Made by a program: the position numbers and the translations under genes. Positions 1-5,769 of a stretch of DNA of 46,815 bases are shown here, one piece after another (position 1 is the stretch's first letter; each line of letters starts with the position of its first letter). The DNA comes from Bacteroidaceae bacterium (lineage in GTDB: Bacteria; Bacteroidota; Bacteroidia; Bacteroidales; Bacteroidaceae). The notes under the pieces were generated by a model. That model made no database searches, was not told where the DNA came from, and saw only the letters and a list, made by a program, of their open reading frames with translations. Location: the NCBI GenBank assembly GCA_017560945.1, contig JAFZDY010000042.1:1-46815 (forward strand), given 5' to 3'.

Positions 1-2051
1 ATGAGGTCGTGCAGCAGATCGGGCACCTCGAAACGGCGGGCGTGACGGTTCAGTCGTTCTATCTCCTCGCCCTCGAACCAGTAGGGGACTCCCTCGCGCC
101 ACAGGTGCAGCGCCTGGGCATACAGCCCTTCGTAGGGCAACGGATGGTCGTGCGGATTGGCAATCTGTTTCACCTCAAAGGGGAGCCACCGACGCTCCCC
201 ACTGGGGTCGTTCAGGAAATGGAGGTTGTTGCTCGTGCCACAGAACGAGGCGATGTGCACGCGTTCCTCCTTGTAACGGGCATAGGCGGGACGTTCGTTG
301 ATATACTTGTCGGTGGTGAGTGACTTCAACTGGTTCAGCTCACCGGGGCGCAGTGCCTCCAGCTCCTCTAAGCAGATAAGGGCGAACTCGGCCAGTGCCA
401 GTTTGTCGTCCTTGTCGAAATGGCGACTGTCGGTCTTGATGCGGAAGTAGCTCTGCAACTGTGGCGGCAGCAGGCGGGCCAGCCACGTGGTCTTGTAGGT
501 GCCCTGCTTGCCCACTAATACCAGTATCTCCTCGTTCACTTTGTCGCAGAGGAAGAGTCCTGCCACCAGTCCCACTATCCACTTGCGGAATGCCCATTCA
601 AAGGTGATGTCATCGGGGATGTCAGGGTCATCCACAGTGGTGACGGTGGTTGCCACCTGTGCAATGTAGTCGGTCTTGCCATCCCATGCGGGCAGACTGT
701 CAAAATACTCCTCGAAGGGGTTGAAGGGTGGGACGAACTCCGACATCAGCAGTTGGTGTATGTCCTGCACACGTACGACCTTGAACCGTGCAGCCAGTCC
801 CTTCCACAGGGTGTGTATGAATCGGTTGTCGATGGGGTTCCATTTTTTCAGTTGACGAGTTGACGAGTTGACAAGTTGACGAGGGGATGAAGGACATGCG
901 TTGTTCCCTGTAGGGGCATCCCTTGTGGATGCCCTATGATGAAGGAAATCCGTTTTATTCGGGTACCCACAAGGGGCACCCCTACGGGTATCTTCAAGTC
1001 CTCCCTCACAGGGAGGATTTAGGTGGGTCCGTGTCATATATTCCCCCTTTCCCGTAATCACATTGTAGCGGAACTCTGCCTGTTCACGCAGGTACCGTTC
1101 CATCTCTTCCATGGTGGGATAGGTCGGGCGATCGTCGTTGTCGCCCTCGTCCGTTCCCTTCTTTCGGCCGGGCAGGCGGCGGGTGTGGAACTCATCGGTG
1201 TGGGTGTAGCACGAGCGGAGGATGGCGGGTACATCGCCGTCATAGTCATCGAACTCCTCCACCGCCCAGTGGGTCAGCTCCTCTAAATCCACCCCGTAGA
1301 GGTTCATCAGGTATCCCAAGCGGCTGATGTACTCGTTGTGGTGGCCTGCACAGTATTCGATACCCGCCTGTGCCAACTCCTCCTGCACGACGGCAAGGAC
1401 ACGTGACAGGCCGACGGCTTTGCGGTGGGACTTGTTCACCGACTTCGGGGGAGCGATTACGAAGGGTACAGCCTTGGGATTGTAGTATGCCTGTGGGTCA
1501 TGTGCCAGTCCGCACAGACGGGTGGGGTTCTTGCACTGGCGGTCGGTCTCCACTCCTAAGGCATGGGCATAGTGGTCGTTTCCCATGCAGAAGGCCTCAG
1601 CATAGCGCATCGTATTGCCCTTGCCATGTGGCTGTTGTCTGTCCATGGCATCCCCCTCGGGCAGTGTCCAGCGATACAGTATGCGTATACCCCTTCCGCT
1701 GATGGTGGTATAAGCAAGCAGAGTATGTACATCGGTGCGTATGCGTTCCATCAATGCAGGAACCTCCTGCTCCTCCACATGGTCGATATCCACTAAGGAG
1801 AGTCCCGTCCACTCCACAATATGCTCCTTCCGTTTCCCTCCGTCGAAACGTACGGCTATGGCGAGGCAGGGGGAGGCTCGCTTCAGCGATGTGGAGGCAT
1901 TCGGGTCACCACTCTGTTGCAGACTGATGCGATGTTGACGGGTACGCTGTTCCAACTGAGTATCGCATCGGATGATTTCTACAACACGTTCCATTGTCAC
2001 GCTCTCGGGGTGACATTCCATATAGCCATTGAAGATTTGCAATTCGGTCAT
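1..2051 (-). CDS. VirE-family (BT4734-like) primase/helicase, 3' end cut by window
   Basis: The frame is open from ATG at 2051 to the window edge (683 codons), so the C-terminus is missing. Residues 1-200 resemble the BT4734-like VirE N-terminal domain: a VDIDHV stretch, an YTTISGRGIRILYR strand, and a CKNPTRLCGLAHDPQ motif. The second half has a Walker A-like loop, GKQGTYKTT, near residue 510, and a downstream segment ending SGERRWLPFEV, as in VirE-type P-loop ATPases. The family is thought to pair primase and helicase functions, but its biological role in Bacteroidetes is not settled. Residues about 340-402 do not look like the family: they are the in-frame translation of three kinds of intergenic repeat (850-1030). 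The gene diverges from the small ORF at 2195 and has a promoter at 2081-2112. Family call confident; function inferred. Confidence 0.88.
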   Translation of the reverse strand, partial: MTELQIFNGYMECHPESVTMERVVEIIRCDTQLEQRTRQHRISLQQSGDPNASTSLKRASPCLAIAVRFDGGKRKEHIVEWTGLSLVDIDHVEEQEVPALMERIRTDVHTLLAYTTISGRGIRILYRWTLPEGDAMDRQQPHGKGNTMRYAEAFCMGNDHYAHALGVETDRQCKNPTRLCGLAHDPQAYYNPKAVPFVIAPPKSVNKSHRKAVGLSRVLAVVQEELAQAGIEYCAGHHNEYISRLGYLMNLYGVDLEELTHWAVEEFDDYDGDVPAILRSCYTHTDEFHTRRLPGRKKGTDEGDNDDRPTYPTMEEMERYLREQAEFRYNVITGKGEYMTRTHLNPPCEGGLEDTRRGAPCGYPNKTDFLHHRASTRDAPTGNNACPSSPRQLVNSSTRQLKKWNPIDNRFIHTLWKGLAARFKVVRVQDIHQLLMSEFVPPFNPFEEYFDSLPAWDGKTDYIAQVATTVTTVDDPDIPDDITFEWAFRKWIVGLVAGLFLCDKVNEEILVLVGKQGTYKTTWLARLLPPQLQSYFRIKTDSRHFDKDDKLALAEFALICLEELEALRPGELNQLKSLTTDKYINERPAYARYKEERVHIASFCGTSNNLHFLNDPSGERRWLPFEVKQIANPHDHPLPYEGLYAQALHLWREGVPYWFEGEEIERLNRHARRFEVPDLLHDL
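850..1030. repeat. three nested intergenic repeats carried inside the VirE-family gene
   Basis: From left to right there are four 9-base units of the GTTGACGAG type (851-884), a TIR-like element at 909-986 whose ends are TGTAGGGGCATCCCTTG and its near complement CACAAGGGGCACCCCTAC, and a CTCCCTCACAGGGAG hairpin followed by GATTTAGGTGGGTCC. Each resembles material seen in true intergenic DNA of this window (5414-5482, 5673-5760). The reading frame of the host gene stays open through all of it. Confidence 0.75.
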
Positions 2052-2080
2052 AATATATGCTTTTGGGTCGTTTACTGTTG

Positions 2081-2112
2081 CAAATATCAGGATAAATCAC
2101 GGAGTTTACAAA
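2081..2112 (-). promoter_or_regulatory. Bacteroidetes-type promoter of the VirE-family gene
   Basis: On the minus strand TTTG (2109-2112) is followed after 20 bases by GATATTTG (2081-2088), close to the TTTG/TAnnTTTG consensus. The start codon at 2051 lies about 30 bases downstream. Confidence 0.6.
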
Positions 2113-2116
2113 TTAG

Positions 2117-2144
2117 TGCGTCACACATAGGTGACGCATTTTTT
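2117..2144 (+). promoter_or_regulatory. perfect 8-bp hairpin with T6 tail in the divergent intergenic region
   Basis: TGCGTCAC (2117-2124), loop ACATAG, GTGACGCA (2131-2138), then TTTTTT. It has the form of an intrinsic terminator or attenuator on the plus strand, yet it lies just before the plus-strand start codon at 2166 rather than after a gene. It could equally be a dyad operator for a regulator of the divergent genes. Confidence 0.5.
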
Positions 2145-2194
2145 AATAATTTAACAGTTTTAGATATGAGAAAGAACAAAAAAACTACCCGAAC

Positions 2195-2458
2195 TTGGGT
2201 TTGTGGGCGGACAAGCTCCGCTGTGGTGTGAGTGTAAACAGAGGTTGTGGACGGGTTGAAAGCACGGTATCCGTGCGAATGCTCTGCCGGGAAATAGGTA
2301 TGTCCGAACGCATCTACCGCCAATTGGTGGCAGGTGAGAGTCCGAACTTGCGCAACTACCTGCGCATCATCTTCTGGTGTATCGACCAATATCCCTCCAG
2401 CAGGCGAGAACGGCTGATGTGTGAACTGGCCAACAGACTGAAGCAGGAGTTTGAATGA
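2195..2458 (+). CDS. small hypothetical protein, helix-turn-helix-like
   Basis: The ORF has 87 codons. Residues 27-70 read like a compact helix-turn-helix followed by a basic helix (REIGMSERIYRQLVAGES, then NLRNYLRII), and this part looks like a real protein. The N-terminus is unclear. ATG at 2195 has no good leader, while ATG at 2166 has the A/T-rich leader usual here but is in another frame and stops at 2231. One extra A in the seven-A run at 2178-2184 would join the two into a protein of about 97 residues. Internal starts at 2228 (GTG) or 2279 (ATG) are also possible. It diverges from the VirE-family gene, so a regulatory role is a guess. I do not recognise the family. Confidence 0.45.
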   Translation: MGLWADKLRCGVSVNRGCGRVESTVSVRMLCREIGMSERIYRQLVAGESPNLRNYLRIIFWCIDQYPSSRRERLMCELANRLKQEFE

Positions 2459-2468
2459 CGCCCCTTCC

Positions 2469-2601
2469 CGCCACCGAGCCGCCTATATACGTGAATATTT
2501 ATAATGCGTGTGTGCGCACGCATAAGTTAAAATCGTTTAACCTATGCATGCACACACACGCGCGTATATATACTTTACGCGTTATAGGTGGCTTGGTGGC
2601 G
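2469..2601. repeat. 133-base imperfect inverted repeat
   Basis: The outer arms are CGCCACCGAGCCGCCTATA (from 2469) and, on the complement of the right side ending at 2601, CGCCACCAAGCCACCTATA. The inner arms at 2506-2524 and 2543-2561 pair over 19 bases with two G-T changes, and the tip GTTAAA-ATCG-TTTAAC pairs as well. The whole could fold as one long hairpin with a tetraloop. Confidence 0.75.
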
Positions 2602-2626
2602 AGGATGTGAAATTTCGTTCCTTTTA

Positions 2627-2658
2627 TTTGGGAATATGATGAGGAAGGACTATCTTTG
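2627..2658 (+). promoter_or_regulatory. promoter of the toxin-antitoxin pair
   Basis: TTTG (2627-2630), 20 bases, TATCTTTG (2651-2658): a near-perfect Bacteroidetes promoter. The antitoxin start codon at 2682 lies about 20 bases downstream, giving a very short leader. Confidence 0.75.
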
Positions 2659-2681
2659 CAACATGTAATAAAATAGCACTT

Positions 2682-2900
2682 ATGAATACCCATAAACCAT
2701 TCGACATCGAACCTTCTGAAATGCTGAAAGCCGCTGAGCCGATGGCAGCTTATGGACATACTACCACTACGGAGGAATGCCTGTATCGTCCCACACCTTA
2801 TGAAATGGAGGTGATAAGAAAGTCGGAAGAAGACATAAAAGCTGGACGTGTCTATACCCAAGAAGAGGTCGATAAAATGGTGGAGGAATGGCTAAGCTGA
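2682..2900 (+). CDS. putative type II antitoxin
   Basis: A 72-residue, mostly acidic protein whose 3' end overlaps the start of the RelE/ParE-like toxin by 13 bases, the usual translational coupling of type II toxin-antitoxin pairs. The N-terminal part (residues 1-40) is polar and probably flexible. The C-terminal helix (KSEEDIKAGRVYTQEEVDKM, then EEWLS) is typical of the toxin-wrapping segment of small antitoxins. In this class the antitoxin neutralises the toxin and often represses its own promoter; here the promoter lies only about 20 bases upstream and a long inverted repeat lies before it. No obvious ribbon-helix-helix or Phd motif is visible, so the DNA-binding class is open. Confidence 0.75.
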   Translation: MNTHKPFDIEPSEMLKAAEPMAAYGHTTTTEECLYRPTPYEMEVIRKSEEDIKAGRVYTQEEVDKMVEEWLS

Positions 2901-3232
2901 AAGTCAGGTGGTCAGAAACTGCAGTTGCAGAGTTTGGTCGTATGTTGACATTCTATCGCGTCAGAAATGGAAACGACAAATATGGTCGTTCCATTGTCAG
3001 AATGGTCAATGAATCGTTGAAACTGATTGCGAAATTCCCTCGGATGTATCGTTTGGTTAATGCTGATGAATACCAAAACATCCGTATGTTTCATTGTGAT
3101 TATTTTGCAATCTATTATAAAGTTCAAGAACAAGACAACGAAATCATTGTTGAAGTCGTCTCTGACTCCCGCAGGAATCCTGACGAATCCCCCTATGGTT
3201 CCCCCAATGCATCGACAATGAGCCGCACCTGA
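2888..3232 (+). CDS. type II toxin of the RelE/ParE family
   Basis: The 114-residue protein opens with the ParE-like pattern KLKVRWSETAVAEFGRML and carries conserved core elements YRLVN, IRMFHCDYFAIYYKV and VVSDSRRNP. Members of the fold either cleave mRNA at the ribosome (RelE) or poison gyrase (ParE); the sequence does not decide which. The usual length is 95-100 residues. Here the last 15 or so residues (after SRRNPDE) come from DNA that is also the 3' end of the convergent DUF4248 gene, an overlap of 40 bases, so this tail may be a recent acquisition. It is cotranscribed with the antitoxin at 2682. Confidence 0.85.
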   Translation: MAKLKVRWSETAVAEFGRMLTFYRVRNGNDKYGRSIVRMVNESLKLIAKFPRMYRLVNADEYQNIRMFHCDYFAIYYKVQEQDNEIIVEVVSDSRRNPDESPYGSPNASTMSRT

Positions 3233-3411
3233 TAGGGGGTGAAGGTCTTGCTGTGCGGAGTAAGGCCGCTGCGCAGCAGGGCATCGTGCAGTTCCGCGTT
3301 GCGCTTAATCCATGTCAACAGTTTCTTGCAGGCGGCACGTTCCCCTATCGCGGGGGCATACAGTTGTGCCAATTCTCCTTTCCCATAGGTGCGGTAAACA
3401 AATTCTTCCAT
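3193..3411 (-). CDS. DUF4248 family protein
   Basis: The 72-residue protein has the family's recognisable opening (FVYRTYGKGELAQLYAP), a central WIKRNAELHDAL helix and the characteristic ending YTPYQVRLIVDALGEP-like (here FTPYQVRLIVDALGEP). The length fits the family. These small proteins usually sit in VirE/HU/amidase loci of Bacteroidetes; their function is unknown. The tail residues suggest a helix-turn-helix, which is inference. A promoter lies at 3427-3458. Its 3' end overlaps the convergent toxin gene by 40 bases. Confidence 0.82.
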   Translation of the reverse strand: MEEFVYRTYGKGELAQLYAPAIGERAACKKLLTWIKRNAELHDALLRSGLTPHSKTFTPYQVRLIVDALGEP

Positions 3412-3426
3412 CGTCGTAATTTTCTG

Positions 3427-3458
3427 TAAAGATAGTGAAAATTAACGAGATAGACAAG
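3427..3458 (-). promoter_or_regulatory. promoter of the DUF4248 gene
   Basis: Minus strand: CTTG (3455-3458), 20 bases, TATCTTTA (3427-3434). The last base departs from the TAnnTTTG consensus. The start codon at 3411 is about 15 bases downstream. Confidence 0.55.
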
Positions 3459-3501
3459 GGATTAAGGGGGAATATTTATGGATATGGGTAACGCGGAACC
3501 G

Positions 3502-4203
3502 TTATTCGGTTCTCGGATTATCAGAGGGCGGAGGATTCTGAATATTCTGAGTTTTCTGATTACTCGGAAAACTTAGATAACTCGGAGGATTCTGGTTAAT
3601 TTGAAGATTTTGATTTCTTTGGCTATTCCGATAGTCTACTCTGGCTTGGAACATGCGTTCTTTGATACCTCCTTCAGTGACAAAACGCTGTTGCATAGTG
3701 ATGAGAAGTTTGTGGAGCATATAAATGGCTTGATGAATGAGGGTAATGCTGAGGTTGGCAATCTCTTCATCGTTCATTCGGTATATGTTTTGAGTATATG
3801 TACTCTTTATTTGCTCGCCACGGGCATATTGTCTCATCTTTTCATAACGTGGATGCAGAGTTCCCCATTGCTCAAGATTTCGTACGCGCAGATAGTCCTC
3901 ATAGTCATCCAGTAATTCTTCGAGACTTGCCTTGGCTACATTGGTCAGTTTAATCTCAGTTTCACTGGAGGTTGCGGCAGCCTGATTTCCCTCGGCGATG
4001 TTTTGTTTACCGCTACGTGCCGCCTGCACCATTTGATCGATTGTGCGATCTCCCTTGGCAAGGTACTTGTGAGCAAAATAGTATGTGATATCGTATATTA
4101 TTTCTGTCACTTGATAAACGCGCAAGTTGCGGTAATGGCCATGTTGGGGAAGAAAAGTATGAGGGGACTGAAAGTTCTTATTATTCTGACATTTGTCTTT
4201 CAT
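3502..4203 (-). CDS. four-helix-bundle (S23-like) protein with low-complexity tail
   Basis: The 233-residue protein contains a four-helix-bundle core of the 23S-rRNA-intervening-sequence type (S23-like), residues about 25-165: LRVYQVTEIIYDITYYFAH, then the family signature QMVQAARSGKQNIAEGNQAA, then LTNVAKASLEELLDDYEDYL. Members outside rRNA inserts have no established function. After residue 180 the sequence becomes a Gln/Asn/Pro/Ser-rich tail with repeated QNPP and NQN units, encoded by degenerate repeats of CAGAATCCTCCG and TCCGAG type near 3505-3600. It stands alone between DUF4248 (same strand) and the divergent HU gene, with its own promoter at 4226-4257 and a very short leader. Confidence 0.82.
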   Translation of the reverse strand: MKDKCQNNKNFQSPHTFLPQHGHYRNLRVYQVTEIIYDITYYFAHKYLAKGDRTIDQMVQAARSGKQNIAEGNQAAATSSETEIKLTNVAKASLEELLDDYEDYLRVRNLEQWGTLHPRYEKMRQYARGEQIKSTYTQNIYRMNDEEIANLSITLIHQAIYMLHKLLITMQQRFVTEGGIKERMFQARVDYRNSQRNQNLQINQNPPSYLSFPSNQKTQNIQNPPPSDNPRTE

Positions 4204-4225
4204 GGCAGTTCATTAAGTCTTTATG

Positions 4226-4257
4226 CAAAAATAGTTCATTTCTTCTAATTCTCCAAT
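4226..4257 (-). promoter_or_regulatory. promoter of the four-helix-bundle gene
   Basis: Minus strand: ATTG (4254-4257), 20 bases, TATTTTTG (4226-4233). The start codon at 4203 is about 20 bases downstream. Confidence 0.6.
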
Positions 4258-4320
4258 AAATAAAGGAGATTATTTACAGATGAAAGCAATAAAAGAAAAG
4301 GAGTCTGTGCCCATCCGCGT

Positions 4321-4402
4321 GTTCCGTGTGTTCCGTGATCAGAAGAACAAATCGGAACTTTTCGGAACCATGCGGAACGATGCGGAACCGTGCGGGTATT
4401 TC
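4321..4402 (+). promoter_or_regulatory. 10-base-period CGGAAC array upstream of the HU promoter
   Basis: CGGAAC occurs at 4353, 4363, 4373 and 4383, exactly 10 bases apart, and a fifth unit begins CGGGTATTTC at 4393. Two inverted copies (GTTCCG) lie at 4321 and 4330. All copies fall on one face of the helix and end at the -33 region of the promoter at 4419. This looks like a cooperative protein-binding site; the binding protein is unknown. Confidence 0.6.
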
Positions 4403-4426
4403 CGCATGGCCCGTGTCGTATCTTTG
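4399..4426 (+). promoter_or_regulatory. promoter of the HU-HIG gene
   Basis: TATCTTTG at 4419-4426 matches the -7 consensus exactly. The -33 box is weak (TTTC near 4399). It leaves a leader of about 155 bases before ATG at 4588; this leader holds two A/T palindromes. Confidence 0.6.
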
Positions 4427-4487
4427 CATTGTCTTTCAACGATAGGTACATACGTCGGTGCACAGGCGAACGTTCCATCAGCGAGGA

Positions 4488-4545
4488 TACTATATAGTAC
4501 GAAGGCTTAAGCTTTGAAGGATGAAGCCCCGAACTATATAGTTCG
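4488..4545 (+). promoter_or_regulatory. paired ACTATATAGT palindromes in the HU leader
   Basis: TACTATATAGTA (4488-4499) and CGAACTATATAGTTCG (4530-4545) share the core ACTATATAGT. They lie 43-50 bases before the HU start codon, inside the presumed 5' untranslated region. They may form alternative hairpins or bind a repressor. Confidence 0.45.
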
Positions 4546-4587
4546 AGAAAAACCAACTTTTAATTATTAATTTTTAATTTACAAAGT

Positions 4588-5127
4588 ATGATTAATTACA
4601 GTATCTATCTTCGCACCAATCCGATGGACAAAGAAGAGGCTCCCAAAGCCTATGGAGTGGCCCAGTACAACAGTGTGATGACCATCGACAAGTTTGCGGC
4701 ACACATCGCCTCGCACGGTTGTGTATATAGCCGTGCAGACATTGCGGCGGTGTTGACCTTGGCGGTCGATTGCCTTTACGAACAACTCTTAGCGGGTCAG
4801 AAAATCGAGTTGGGCGACTTGGGTGCGTTCTGCATCAGCCTGAACTGCAAGGGTGCCAAGACGGCCGAGGATTTCAACCCCAGTGTACACATCAAGCGTG
4901 TGAAAGCCCGTTGGGAGATGGGCGACAAGTTCCAGAACCTGACGGAGGAGGCGGTGTTCCACCTCGTAGCCAACCGCAAGCAACAGGCTGCCGTGCTGAA
5001 GGCGGTGAAGTCGGGCGACACCACCGTTGATCTCAATACGGGTACTTCGTCCGGTGGCGGATCGATACCTACCGACCCCGACACGGGTGGTGATGGAGGT
5101 AGCGGAACAGGGGGAAATCCGCTTTAA
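4588..5127 (+). CDS. HU-HIG type DNA-binding protein with Gly-rich tail
   Basis: The 179-residue protein starts with an HU/IHF-like domain (residues about 1-125): the helical pair around MTIDKFAAHIASHGCVYSRA, the segment KIELGDLGAFCISLNCKGAK typical of the family, and a short arm. Residues 150-179 form a Gly/Ser/Thr-rich tail with the repeated pattern GTSSGGGS, GGDGGSGTGG. This is the HU, histone, Ig or glycine-rich architecture common in Bacteroidetes, usually next to VirE, smalltalk and amidase genes, as here. It probably binds DNA without strong sequence preference. A long leader with palindromes precedes it and a 13-bp hairpin follows the stop codon. Confidence 0.88.
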   Translation: MINYSIYLRTNPMDKEEAPKAYGVAQYNSVMTIDKFAAHIASHGCVYSRADIAAVLTLAVDCLYEQLLAGQKIELGDLGAFCISLNCKGAKTAEDFNPSVHIKRVKARWEMGDKFQNLTEEAVFHLVANRKQQAAVLKAVKSGDTTVDLNTGTSSGGGSIPTDPDTGGDGGSGTGGNPL

Positions 5128-5132
5128 CCTCA

Positions 5133-5162
5133 CTTTTTCTTCTCTGTGAAGAGAAGAAAAAG
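5133..5162 (+). terminator. 13-bp hairpin after the HU gene
   Basis: CTTTTTCTTCTCT, loop GTGA, AGAGAAGAAAAAG: a perfect 13-bp stem starting 6 bases after the stop codon. It is A/T-rich without a T-tail, so termination efficiency is uncertain. Confidence 0.55.
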
Positions 5163-5211
5163 ATGACAAAAAGAAGAGTCACCGACTACGCCAGAAAGTC
5201 TACTCGTCGGC

Positions 5212-5275
5212 AAAAAATCCTAAGCGGGAAGAACGCGCTGCGCTTGAACGGGCTTCCCGCTCTTCACGGATTTTT
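5212..5275. repeat. hairpin-forming intergenic repeat
   Basis: AAAAAATCC and AGCGGGAAG (5212-5231) are matched by CTTCCCGCT and GGATTTTT (5253-5275). The 5128-5556 gap between HU and smalltalk holds only this hairpin, a CCCTCTATAGAGGG palindrome near 5357 and the TIR element at 5414; I see no other gene in it. Confidence 0.55.
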
Positions 5276-5413
5276 CACCTCCTCGCTTAACGCCTTTCTG
5301 CCTAATGTCGGGAACCATGCGGTGCGTAAGCGGACCCCATCCCAACCTTCCCCTCTCCCTCTATAGAGGGGGAAACCATGCGGCACGTGACAATTTCTTA
5401 GACGCGGATGCTC

Positions 5414-5482
5414 TGTAGGGACACGGCATGCCGTGTCCGTGTGAAAAATGCGGATGCGGACACGGCGTGCCGTGTCCCTACA
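5414..5482. repeat. TIR-like palindromic element, copy 2
   Basis: The ends are TGTAGGGACACGGCATGCCG and its near-exact reverse complement, CGGCGTGCCGTGTCCCTACA. Each end is itself palindromic (GGACACGGCATGCCGTGTCC). It is homologous to 12758-12834, including the flank CAAGCAAnGAATAA, and more distantly to 909-986. No transposase is present. It resembles REP- or MITE-type dispersed repeats. Confidence 0.75.
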
Positions 5483-5556
5483 AGCAATGAATAATAAAAA
5501 TCTGCCCAATCTGCGTCATCTGCGTGCTAACTATAAACCAAAAATAAATAACCACT

Positions 5557-5670
5557 ATGACCAATCAGACAGAAAATCAGAAAGACTCAATTTGGGCCAC
5601 CGTGCTCCGTGTAGTAATCACCATATTGACCGCTCTTGCAACGACGTTGGGGGTGCAGAGTTGTATATGA
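5557..5670 (+). CDS. smalltalk protein (37-residue membrane peptide)
   Basis: ATG at 5557 opens a 37-codon ORF too short for most ORF callers. It has a polar N-terminus (MTNQTENQKDSIWATVLR), a single hydrophobic helix (VVITILTALATTLGV) and the ending QSCI. The pattern of charged start, TALATTLGV helix and a final SC-type end matches the smalltalk family, which recurs beside HU and amidase genes in Bacteroidetes. Position fits exactly: HU upstream, amidase downstream. The start is preceded by the A-rich leader AAAAATAAATAACC. The function is unknown; a lytic or membrane-signalling role with the amidase is only a guess. Confidence 0.85.
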   Translation: MTNQTENQKDSIWATVLRVVITILTALATTLGVQSCI

Positions 5671-5672
5671 TT

Positions 5673-5760
5673 CAGTTGACAAGTTGACAAGATACGAGTT
5701 GACAAGGCCGTGCGGCACTAATCCCTCGTCAACTTGTTAACTTGTCAACTCGTCAACTAA
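5673..5760. repeat. inverted arrays of a 9-base repeat (GTTGACAAG type)
   Basis: Left arm: GTTGACAAGTTGACAAG plus a further unit. Right arm: CGTCAACTTGTTAACTTG, then more units of GTCAACTCG. The two face each other around CCGTGCGGCACTAAT. The same unit appears inside the VirE-family gene at 851-884. Confidence 0.7.
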
Positions 5761-5769
5761 TAAAAAACT

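Noticed and set aside
4280-4510. 76-codon frame upstream of the HU gene
   Set aside because: It covers the 10-base array and the promoter; the translation merely reflects the repeats.
5163-5366. 67-codon frame after the HU gene
   Set aside because: It lies in hairpin-forming repeat DNA without a ribosome entry or family.
5414-5482. insertion sequence
   Set aside because: Inverted ends are present, but the element is 69 bases and has no transposase.
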